Shown here: one piece after another, positions 51,827-59,180 of the stretch
Numbering within the stretch: position 1 is the stretch's first letter
How the letters are laid out: each line of letters opens with the position of its first letter
Assembly (NCBI RefSeq): GCF_004795895.1
Contig: NZ_CP039250.1
Coordinates: 2,728,001 to 2,792,000, forward strand
DNA from: Sphingopyxis sp. PAMC25046
Lineage (GTDB): Bacteria; Pseudomonadota; Alphaproteobacteria; Sphingomonadales; Sphingomonadaceae
Reading direction: 5' to 3'
Length of the DNA: 64,000 bases
Notes under the pieces: generated by a model
What the model saw: only the letters and a program-made list of their open reading frames with translations
What the model was told of the DNA's origin: nothing
The model's database searches: none
Translations under genes and position numbers: made by a program

Positions 51827-52735
51827 TCAGACCGCGACGATCGGGTTACGGAGGGTGCCGATGCCTTCTACAGTGCATTCGACGACGTCGCCCGGCCACA
51901 TGAATTCCTGCGGATCGCGGCCCGCGCCGACCCCCGCCGGGGTTCCGGTCGCGATGATGTCGCCGGGTTCGAGCGTCATCACGCTCGAAATATCGGCGAT
52001 CAGCTGGTTGACGTTGAACAGCATGAAGCGGGTGTTGCTGTTCTGCTTCTCGACGCCGTTCACATGGGTCAGGATGTTGAGATTGTGCGGATCGCCGACC
52101 TCGTCGGCGGTGACGATACACGGCCCCATCGGCGCGAAGCTGTCCTGTCCCTTCGACACGATCCACTGACCCGCGCGGCGGCAGTCGCGCGCCGACACGT
52201 CGTTGATCACCGTATAGCCGAACACATGGTTCAGCGCGTCACCCTCCGCGACGTGGCGCGCGGTGCTGCCGATCACCACCGCGAGCTCGGTTTCCCAGTC
52301 GAGCTGCTGCGTCACCTTCGCATTGTGACGGATCGGATCGTTCCACGCGACGACGGCGGTCGGCGGTTTCGAGAAGATTACCGGCTGCTGCGGCAATTCG
52401 TTCGACGTGTCGAGCGAACGCGCCGATTCAGCGACATGCTCGGTATAGTTGAGGCCGATTCCGAAGATATTCTTGCGCGGCCGCGGGATCGGCGCGAGCA
52501 AAGTGACATTGTCTTCGGGCAGCGAGGTCCCGATCAGGTCGGCCGTGGTCGCGGCTGCAACGGCTTCCTGCAGGAAGCGCAGTGCGATCGGGCCCAGATC
52601 GATGAAATCGAGCATCGTCGACGGCATGTCATTGCCGATCGCATCGCCGAAATATTCGACATCGATCACGAGCCCGTCGTGGAGAAGGCCGAGCCGCGGT
52701 TCGGTCTCGACCGTGCGATACGTCACAAAGCGCAT
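51827..52735 (-). CDS. Fumarylacetoacetate-hydrolase-family C-C hydrolase (probable maleyl-/maleamylpyruvate hydrolase)
   Basis: A 302-residue hydrolase. The metal site and family marks are IFGIGLNYTEHVAES, LDWETELAVVIG, SKGQDSFAPMGPCIV and LEPGDIIATGTPAGVG. FAH enzymes of this type split acylpyruvates into pyruvate and an acid. Placed between a gentisate-dioxygenase-like cupin and maleate isomerase, it would cleave the ring-fission product without a glutathione-dependent isomerase. It overlaps the dioxygenase gene by 13 bp. The exact substrate is inferred from the operon. Confidence 0.9.
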   Translation of the reverse strand: MRFVTYRTVETEPRLGLLHDGLVIDVEYFGDAIGNDMPSTMLDFIDLGPIALRFLQEAVAAATTADLIGTSLPEDNVTLLAPIPRPRKNIFGIGLNYTEHVAESARSLDTSNELPQQPVIFSKPPTAVVAWNDPIRHNAKVTQQLDWETELAVVIGSTARHVAEGDALNHVFGYTVINDVSARDCRRAGQWIVSKGQDSFAPMGPCIVTADEVGDPHNLNILTHVNGVEKQNSNTRFMLFNVNQLIADISSVMTLEPGDIIATGTPAGVGAGRDPQEFMWPGDVVECTVEGIGTLRNPIVAV

Positions 52736-53865
52736 GTTTGATGTCCGTCATTTTCTTGGAGGGCTTCCTCGATCCGGACGCCGAGCGCCTCCATCACGGG
52801 AAAATCGTTGAACGAGAAGAGGAAAGCCTCCTCAGAGGCATCGAGATTGACATGTTCGTGCCACGTCCACGCGGGCACGCAGAAAATGTCGTGCGTTTGC
52901 CAGTCGAAACGCTCGCCGCCGATGATCGAATAGCCGCGCCCGCCCGCGACATTATAGACGACGTTTCCGGTGTGGCGGTGCGCCTTGCCGCGAAAACCGG
53001 GCTTCAGCATCTGCATATGCGCGCCCATCGTCTGGAGCGCCCAGCCGCCGGTCAGCGGGTTCGAATAGCGCATCATATGCCCGTCGAATGGCGTGCCCTC
53101 CGAAACCTTCGCGAGGTTCCAAAGCGCGTCGCGTACCGTCTCCCAGCGATAGACCATCATGGGCGAATAGGGTTTCTCCCACGCCGGCACGCCTTCGGGG
53201 CGAAGCGCGGCACCGCCATAGCTCAGCGGCAAGTCGTCCACGGGGAACGCCGCGGTTTGCGCGGGCTTGTCGTAGACCGCGTAGAAATTGGTCTCGAGGC
53301 TGTTCATCAGCGGAATATCGAGCCCGTCCTGCCAGATCGACACCTCACCCTCGGCCACCACGCCGTGGTCGTGCCAGGCGCCGTTCGGGGTCAGCACATA
53401 GTCGTTCGCGCCGAGCGTGATGTGGTGGCCGTCGACGACGGTATAGGCGCCCTTCCCCTCCATGATGAAGCGGTGGGCCGAGGCGGTATGCTTGTGCGCG
53501 GGCGTGATCTCGCCAGGGCGCATCGCCTGCATCCCGCTGAACAGCCAGCCACACACCGCGACATTTTCGCGCCCCGCGTCGCTGTCGTTGAGCAGGGTGA
53601 CGACGCGGCGGCCCGCTTCCTCGGGCTTCACCAGATCGAGCGCCCGCAGACACATCGCGCGCATGTCGGCGTAACGCCAGAGCGTCGGGCGATAGCGCGT
53701 CTCGGGCTCCCACGGCTCGATCGCGTTGGCGCGTTTCCAGAAAGCGCCCGCATTGCGCGCGGCAAGCTCTTGATAAAAGGCCTCGAGTTCGGGCGTGTCG
53801 ATTACCCGCGCGCGCCCGAGAACGTCGTCGCGCGGATCGATGATCGTGCTGGCTTCTGCCATCAT
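52723..53865 (-). CDS. Gentisate 1,2-dioxygenase-like bicupin ring-cleavage enzyme
   Basis: A 380-residue non-heme iron dioxygenase. The N-terminal cupin has PGEITPAHKHTASAHRF with His124 and His126 and PNGAWHDHG with His165 as the iron ligands. The C-terminal cupin retains KAHRHTGNVVYNVAGG and WTWHEHVN. The family cleaves gentisate, salicylate, 1-hydroxy-2-naphthoate or related aromatic acids between the carboxyl- and hydroxyl- or amino-bearing carbons. In this operon 5-hydroxyanthranilate is a plausible substrate. Start ATG 53865 (or 53862) has GGAG 5 nt upstream and overlaps the nitrilase stop. Confidence 0.9.
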   Translation of the reverse strand: MMAEASTIIDPRDDVLGRARVIDTPELEAFYQELAARNAGAFWKRANAIEPWEPETRYRPTLWRYADMRAMCLRALDLVKPEEAGRRVVTLLNDSDAGRENVAVCGWLFSGMQAMRPGEITPAHKHTASAHRFIMEGKGAYTVVDGHHITLGANDYVLTPNGAWHDHGVVAEGEVSIWQDGLDIPLMNSLETNFYAVYDKPAQTAAFPVDDLPLSYGGAALRPEGVPAWEKPYSPMMVYRWETVRDALWNLAKVSEGTPFDGHMMRYSNPLTGGWALQTMGAHMQMLKPGFRGKAHRHTGNVVYNVAGGRGYSIIGGERFDWQTHDIFCVPAWTWHEHVNLDASEEAFLFSFNDFPVMEALGVRIEEALQENDGHQTCAL

Positions 53866-54875
53866 GAGGTCTCCTCGTCGGGATCGACGCACTGCGCCTC
53901 GTCGACGAACAGGGCCGACGCGCGGGGAGTCCGGTCGACCGTCAGGTTGAAGATGTCGAAGCGGTTATAGCCGCCGATGATGTCGTGCATCAGCTTGGGC
54001 CGGATGCAGTCGCCAAGGTCGATGTCGGCGTAGACGATGCCTTCGCCATCAATCAGCGCCTCGCCGACCAGATTGCCGTGCGGGTCGATCACCCCCGAAA
54101 AGGCGCTGTTCGGGCGCGACAGCAACTCGCGATTCTGCGGCCGATCGGCGCTCATCGCGTCGATGATTTCGGGGCTTATCGCCGAGCAGGCAACGATGGT
54201 GAAGACCTTGCCCTCGAAACTGTGCGCGGTCGCACGGATTTTGATCGCCTCGGCCATATCGTACGACGCGGGCGCGACGGGCAGCGCGATATAATTGGCG
54301 ACATGGACCAGCTCGCCCTGCGACAGCAAGGCGAAGCGCGCGAGCGTGTTGGTATTCTCGCCGCACGCGAGCGTGCCGAGCGGCCCGACCGGCGTGTCGT
54401 AGACGCGGATCGAGCTGCCGTCGCCGCCCGCCCATGTGAGCTTCTCCGCCCAGGTCGGCACCAGCTTGCGGTGGCGCCCGAGCAGGCTGCCGTCGGCGCC
54501 GATGATCAGGTTGGTGTTATAGAGCGTGCCAACGCTCAACGGATCGCGCTCGTTGATGCCGATGACGACGGTGCAGCCATGGTCGCGCGCGGCATTGCAC
54601 AGCGCGGCGACCTCGGCGCCATCGACGAGCACGGACGCGCGGTAGAGCCGCTCGTGCCACTCGGCGCCCTCGATCGGCGTCATCAGCCAGTTCCAATAGG
54701 GATAGGCCGAAACGAACACCTCGGGGAAAGCGACGAGCTGCGCGCCATTCCCCGCCGCCTCGGCGATCAGCGCGCACGCCTTGTCGACCGTGCGCGCGGT
54801 ATCGAGGAACACCGGCGCGGCCTGCACCGCTGCGACGCGCGATTTAGGCAGGAAGGGCGCCGACACGTCGCTCAT
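53862..54875 (-). CDS. Nitrilase-family carbon-nitrogen hydrolase
   Basis: A 337-residue hydrolase with the Glu52-Lys137-Cys171 triad (AFPEVFVSAYP, GRHRKLVPTWAEKL, LACGENTNTLARF). The GENTN motif and length put it with true nitrilases rather than amidases such as AguB. Alone it would be called an aliphatic or arylacetonitrilase. Within this operon, directly between kynureninase and the ring-cleavage enzyme, it might hydrolyse the primary amide maleamate. It overlaps kynU by 4 bp. Start ATG 54875 gives MSDVSAPFLPK. Confidence 0.9.
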   Translation of the reverse strand: MSDVSAPFLPKSRVAAVQAAPVFLDTARTVDKACALIAEAAGNGAQLVAFPEVFVSAYPYWNWLMTPIEGAEWHERLYRASVLVDGAEVAALCNAARDHGCTVVIGINERDPLSVGTLYNTNLIIGADGSLLGRHRKLVPTWAEKLTWAGGDGSSIRVYDTPVGPLGTLACGENTNTLARFALLSQGELVHVANYIALPVAPASYDMAEAIKIRATAHSFEGKVFTIVACSAISPEIIDAMSADRPQNRELLSRPNSAFSGVIDPHGNLVGEALIDGEGIVYADIDLGDCIRPKLMHDIIGGYNRFDIFNLTVDRTPRASALFVDEAQCVDPDEETS

Positions 54876-56113
54876 GTCACTGCCGCCCGTTGGTGATATT
54901 GCGGCTTGTCCCACGCGCGCGTAGCGCAGACCTTCTCCAACCGCTCGACGGTTTCGACGATGTCCTGATAGCGCAGATAGAGCGGCGTCAGCCCGAAGCG
55001 CAAAATGTCTGGCGCGCGGAAGTCGGCGATGACGTCATATTCCTTGAGCGCCTGCACGATCTGATAACCCTGCGGATGGGCATAGGCGACCTGGCTGCCC
55101 CGCTCGGCATGGCGCTGCGTGCTCGCCAATTCAAAGCCGTAGGCGTCGCACAGCGGCTGCATAAGCTCGACGAACAGATCGCCGAGCGCGAGCGACTTGC
55201 GGCGGATTTCGGCCATATCGGCTTCGAGCATCAGGTCGACGCCGACTTCGAGCGCCGACAGGCCGAGCACCGGCGGCGTGCCGCACTGGAAGCGCTCGAT
55301 CCCGGCGGCGGGATCATAATCCTCCTCGAAAGCGAAGGGGCGCGCATGACCGAACCAGCCCGACAGCACCGGCGTCGCGCCATGGTGCCGCGTCGCCGCG
55401 AACAGATAGGCCGGCGCGCCGGGGCCACCGTTGAGGAACTTGTAGCCGCAGCCGATCGCAAAATCAGCATTCGCGCCATTGAGGTCGACCGGGATCGCCC
55501 CCGCGCTATGGCTCAGATCCCAGACGACGAGCGCGCCGGCGTCGTGCGCCGCGCGCGTGATCGCCGCCATGTCCCGGACGCGGCCCGATTTATAGTGCAC
55601 CTGCGTCAGCAGCAGCACCGCGACATCCTCGTTCAGCGCATCGACGATTGCGTCGGGCGCAACGGTGACCGCCTTCACGCGCCCGCCGGAAAAAGCCTCG
55701 ATGCCCTGCATCATATAAACGTCGGTCGGAAAATTGGTCGCTTCGGACAGGATCACCGTCCGTTCACGCCGCAACGAAAGAGCGGCCGTCAATGCCTTGA
55801 AGATATTTACCGAAGTCGAATCAGTCGCGACGATCTCACCGGGGTTGGCGCCGATCAACTGCCCTATCTTATCGCCGATCCGGCGCGGCGCAGTCGACCA
55901 CTCCGCGCCGAGCCATGACGTGATCAGCCCCTCGCCCCATTCACTGCCGACGACTTCGGCCAGCCGCTCGCCCGTCGCCTTGGGCAACGCACCAAGCGAA
56001 TTGCCGTCGAGGTAGATCAGGCCTTCGCGCAGGTGGAAACGGTCGCGGAAAGGCGCGAGCGGATCCGCGGCATCGAGTGTAGCCACATCGGTGGCGGAGA
56101 TCGTATCGGTCAT
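54872..56113 (-). CDS. kynU: Kynureninase
   Basis: A 413-residue PLP enzyme that cleaves kynurenine (or hydroxykynurenines) to anthranilate (or hydroxyanthranilate) and alanine. It has IYLDGNSLGALPKAT at the N-terminus, ATDSTSVNIFKAL, WDLSHSAGAIPVDL, and the PLP lysine in AIGCGYKFLNGGPGAP. Length and motifs are complete. It is linked by 4-bp overlaps to kynB upstream and the nitrilase gene downstream. Confidence 0.96.
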   Translation of the reverse strand: MTDTISATDVATLDAADPLAPFRDRFHLREGLIYLDGNSLGALPKATGERLAEVVGSEWGEGLITSWLGAEWSTAPRRIGDKIGQLIGANPGEIVATDSTSVNIFKALTAALSLRRERTVILSEATNFPTDVYMMQGIEAFSGGRVKAVTVAPDAIVDALNEDVAVLLLTQVHYKSGRVRDMAAITRAAHDAGALVVWDLSHSAGAIPVDLNGANADFAIGCGYKFLNGGPGAPAYLFAATRHHGATPVLSGWFGHARPFAFEEDYDPAAGIERFQCGTPPVLGLSALEVGVDLMLEADMAEIRRKSLALGDLFVELMQPLCDAYGFELASTQRHAERGSQVAYAHPQGYQIVQALKEYDVIADFRAPDILRFGLTPLYLRYQDIVETVERLEKVCATRAWDKPQYHQRAAVT

Positions 56114-56739
56114 GCGATTTCCCTCAGGATGGCGCGCACCGGGCTGGCATCGGCGCCGACGATACGGAGCGGCAGCGCGACGAGTTCGTAGCGGCCAGGC
56201 GGCACGTCATCGAGCACGAGCCCTTCCAATATCCGCATATCGGCAGCCTTGACCGCCTGATGCGCGTCGAGCGTCTTCGACTGTTCGGGGTCGAGCGAGG
56301 CCGCGTCGGTGCCGATCAGGCGTACGCCCATCGAACCGAGCCGCGCGATCACATCGCTGGCGATTGAGGTAAAATCCGAGTCCCATTGGTCGTGCGGGAA
56401 ATGCTCATAGGTGCGCAGCAGCACGCGCTCGCTACCCTCGACCGCATCCCAGTCCACATCGGCAATCTCGACCCGGCCGCGCGCATGACGCATGTCGAGC
56501 AGCACGCACGGCCCGATATAGGCATCGAGAGCACAGTCGGCCGACGAGGCGCCATCATTGGCGTAGTGCAGCGGCGCATCGCCGTGCGTCCCCGCGTGGA
56601 GCGGCGTGAACATGCCGCCGACATTGAGCGGACAGCCGTCGCCGATCACTGCATGGCTGTGCAGCGCAAATGCGGGCTCACCCGGCCACACCGGCACCCC
56701 GGCGTGGAGCGGCTGCGAAATGTCCCAGATCCCGCTCAT
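56110..56739 (-). CDS. kynB: Kynurenine formamidase (cyclase family)
   Basis: A 209-residue metal-dependent formamidase. It starts WDISQPLHAGVPVWPGEPAF and carries the zinc motif HAGTHGDAPLHY (HxGTHxD), then GTDAASLDPEQSKTLDAHQ. It removes formate from N-formylkynurenine. Start ATG 56739 overlaps the kynA stop (ATGA). The Zn motif and length are typical of bacterial KynB. Confidence 0.96.
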   Translation of the reverse strand: MSGIWDISQPLHAGVPVWPGEPAFALHSHAVIGDGCPLNVGGMFTPLHAGTHGDAPLHYANDGASSADCALDAYIGPCVLLDMRHARGRVEIADVDWDAVEGSERVLLRTYEHFPHDQWDSDFTSIASDVIARLGSMGVRLIGTDAASLDPEQSKTLDAHQAVKAADMRILEGLVLDDVPPGRYELVALPLRIVGADASPVRAILREIA

Positions 56740-57641
56740 GCGCCCTTCCCTTCGGAGTAATCCCCGCCCTCGCGAGGCGCGACCATCTCGGTGCGCATCG
56801 ACCAGAGTTCCGGGAAAAAGCTGAGATTCAGCGCCTTGACCAGATAGTTGACCCCCGACGATCCGCCGGTCCCCGGCTTGTGCCCGATCACGCGCGCGAC
56901 GGTCTTCATGTGCTTGAAGCGCCATTCCTGAAAATAATATTCGAGCGCGGTGACCTTTTCAGCGAGCGTGTAGAGGTCCCAGTGATGCTCGGGGTCGGTG
57001 TAGATCGCGAGCCACGCCTTCTCGACCGCCTCCGATGGCTCATAGGGCTGCGTCCAGTCGCGCTCGAGATGACCGGCGGGAATGGCGAAGCCGCGCCGCG
57101 CGAGCAGCCGCAGCAATTCGTCGTAAAGCGAAGGCGCGTCGAACGCCGCGCGCAGGCGGGCGGTCGCCGCCGGATCGTCCTTGTGGACGATCATCATATC
57201 CTCGCGCTTGTTGCCGAGCATATATTCGAGTTCTCGATATTGCTGCGACTGGAAACCCGACGCGCGGCGCAGGAAACCGCGAAAGGTCAGGAAGTCGTGC
57301 GGAGTCAGCGTCGCGAGCACTTCCCAGCTATGGATCATATGCCGCTGGATCGTCGCGACCCGGTCGAGCCCCTTGCCCGCGATCTCCAGCCGGTCGCCCT
57401 TGATCGCGTCATAGACCAGCCGCCCCTCGTGCAGCACGAGCTTGAGCCACAATTCCATCGTCTGGTGCATGATGATGAACAGCATCTCGTCGGGCTTGTC
57501 CGACACCGGCACCTGCGCCGACAGCAATTGCGCGGTCTGCAGGTGCCGCGCATAGGTCAGGCCATTGTCCCACTGGATCGTCTCGCCGTCGATTTCGGTC
57601 TCGAAAATGTTGGTGCCGCCGTCGCGCGTCTGCCTGATCAT
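56736..57641 (-). CDS. kynA: Tryptophan 2,3-dioxygenase
   Basis: A 301-residue heme dioxygenase opening the indole ring of tryptophan to N-formylkynurenine. Typical stretches are NGLTYARHLQTAQLLSAQ, DEMLFIIMHQTMELWLKL, and SGFQSQQYRELEYMLGN. The C-terminal GTGGSSGVNYLVKAL loop is conserved. It is coupled to phhA upstream and kynB downstream by 4-bp overlaps. Whether it accepts 5-hydroxytryptophan cannot be read directly. Confidence 0.97.
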   Translation of the reverse strand: MIRQTRDGGTNIFETEIDGETIQWDNGLTYARHLQTAQLLSAQVPVSDKPDEMLFIIMHQTMELWLKLVLHEGRLVYDAIKGDRLEIAGKGLDRVATIQRHMIHSWEVLATLTPHDFLTFRGFLRRASGFQSQQYRELEYMLGNKREDMMIVHKDDPAATARLRAAFDAPSLYDELLRLLARRGFAIPAGHLERDWTQPYEPSEAVEKAWLAIYTDPEHHWDLYTLAEKVTALEYYFQEWRFKHMKTVARVIGHKPGTGGSSGVNYLVKALNLSFFPELWSMRTEMVAPREGGDYSEGKGA

Positions 57642-58510
57642 TGCGATGCCTCTCCGCTTGCCGGCGCAGCCGGCAGGCGCCCTTCATAGGCGACATCGCC
57701 GCGCCAGCCATCCCCCGGTTCGAGCGTCGGCTCGTCGGCAATCTTGCGGTAGATGCTCGCAAAGTCGGTTTCCTCGGTCGCGCGCAGCAATTCACCGAAC
57801 CCCGCGACGACGAAATAGGTCTGCTGCAACCGGTCGAAATGATATCCGGTCCGCATCACGCGCTCGATATCGAGCCAGATCCGCCGCGGTTCGCGCGCCG
57901 TCAGCGCCGAAACTGTCTCGGCGACGCTCGACATCAACCCTCCGCCAAAGGCGCGAAGCTCGCCATCCTCGACGACCAACCCGAACTCGACCGTATAAAG
58001 CCAAAGCCGCCCGAGAAAATCCGACGCACCCAGCTTTTCGGCGCGCAACCCCGCCTCACCATATGCGACGAGGAAGTCCGAAAAGGCCGGATCGGAGAGC
58101 ATCGGAACATGACCGAAAATGTCGTGAAACATGTCGGGTTCTTCGCTGTATGCCACCTGCTCGGGCGGCCGGAGGAAATTGGCCGCCGGAAAGCGCTTGT
58201 TCGCCAGATGCTCAAAAAACGGCGCGTTCGGGATCCAGCCGGGCACCGCGACGACCTCCCATCCCGATACGGGTTTCAGCAGCGCATTGAGTTCGGCGAA
58301 ATCGGGAACCCCCGGCGTCAGCTTGCGAAGAATATCGAGCCCGCCCAGGAAGGACCGGCACGCATAACCATCGAGCGCCGCCGACTGCCGTTCGAAAAGG
58401 GCGCGCCAAGTCTTGTGCTGCCCGTCAGTGAAGGCACGCCAGTTTTGCGGCATCGTCCAATCGGCCGCGACGCCTTCGGGCGGTGCGTCGAAAATATGCG
58501 TCGCGGCCAT
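57638..58510 (-). CDS. phhA: Pterin-dependent aromatic amino acid hydroxylase (PhhA-like; possible tryptophan 5-hydroxylase)
   Basis: A 290-residue iron/tetrahydrobiopterin hydroxylase. The iron ligands are His129 and His134 (MFHDIFGHVPMLSD) and Glu175 (TVEFGL). Four residues before the Glu the sequence reads RLWLYTVEFG, giving Leu171 where phenylalanine and tyrosine hydroxylases have Trp (YWFTVEFG) and tryptophan hydroxylases have Phe. As first gene of a kynurenine operon it may hydroxylate tryptophan rather than phenylalanine. No phhB (carbinolamine dehydratase) is nearby. ATG 58510 follows GGAGAG. Family assignment is firm, substrate is not. Confidence 0.92.
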   Translation of the reverse strand: MAATHIFDAPPEGVAADWTMPQNWRAFTDGQHKTWRALFERQSAALDGYACRSFLGGLDILRKLTPGVPDFAELNALLKPVSGWEVVAVPGWIPNAPFFEHLANKRFPAANFLRPPEQVAYSEEPDMFHDIFGHVPMLSDPAFSDFLVAYGEAGLRAEKLGASDFLGRLWLYTVEFGLVVEDGELRAFGGGLMSSVAETVSALTAREPRRIWLDIERVMRTGYHFDRLQQTYFVVAGFGELLRATEETDFASIYRKIADEPTLEPGDGWRGDVAYEGRLPAAPASGEASQ

Positions 58511-58626
58511 CGGTCTCTCTCCAAACCCTTGGCCGCCAGACTAGCCTGCGCGTGCGCGAACATTGTGCGGATTTGGTGGCGAAGCGGCGTGAAAAATCGT
58601 CATTCGTTCTGCAATATTTCTTATTT

Positions 58627-58644
58627 GAAGGAATATGTTCCTCC
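58627..58644. promoter_or_regulatory. Candidate operator for the Lrp/AsnC regulator
   Basis: AGGAATATGTTCCT (58629-58642) is a dyad with 5-bp arms and a 4-bp centre. The symmetry extends with one mismatch to 58627-58644. It lies in the 187-bp AT-richer region between phhA and the regulator, 56 bp before the regulator start. Lrp-family proteins bind such short dyads and often autoregulate. Confidence 0.5.
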
Positions 58645-58697
58645 ATGTTAGCCTCTTACCGCCATTCCGAACAAAAGCCGATTCAAGGACGAAACGC

Positions 58698-59177
58698 GTG
58701 GACAAGCTTGACTGGAAGATCGTCGCCGCGCTCGAACGCGACGGCCGCCAATCCTATGCCGACCTCGGCGAGCAGGTGGGCCTCTCCAAGTCGCCCTGCT
58801 GGTCGCGGGTGAAAAATCTCGAGGACGGCGGCGTGATCGAAGGCTATGCCGCGCGCCTCGACCCGATCGCGATCGGCCTCGCGGTGCAGAGTTTCGTCGA
58901 GGTGCAGATCCGCTTCGACGCGCATATCGAATTCGAAGCCGCGGTACTCGCGCATCCCGCCGTGGTCGAATGCCACACGACCGCGGGCGAAAGCGACTAT
59001 TTGCTCAAGATTTTCGCGCGATCGGCCGACCATCTCGACGAGCTGCTTCGTCACAATCTGTCGAAACTGCCCGGCGTTCAACGCTTGAAGACGGTGGTGT
59101 GCCTCAAGACGATCAAGCGCCACGGCCATCTCGCCCAATGGGCGCGCACGACCGAGAGCCGCGAGCGCGTCAACTGA
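58698..59177 (+). CDS. Lrp/AsnC-family regulator (KynR-like)
   Basis: A 159-residue regulator. The GTG start at 58698 has AAGGAC 9 nt upstream and gives the classical (M)DKLDWKIVAALERDGRQSY opening. The helix-turn-helix spans 20-50 (ADLGEQVGLSKSPCWSRVK) and a RAM ligand-binding domain follows, with HTTAGESDYLLKIF. KynR, an Lrp/AsnC protein, controls kyn genes in Pseudomonas. Here it is divergent from the phhA-kynABU operon and most likely controls it in response to tryptophan or kynurenine. Confidence 0.93.
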   Translation: MDKLDWKIVAALERDGRQSYADLGEQVGLSKSPCWSRVKNLEDGGVIEGYAARLDPIAIGLAVQSFVEVQIRFDAHIEFEAAVLAHPAVVECHTTAGESDYLLKIFARSADHLDELLRHNLSKLPGVQRLKTVVCLKTIKRHGHLAQWARTTESRERVN

Positions 59178-59180
59178 CCA

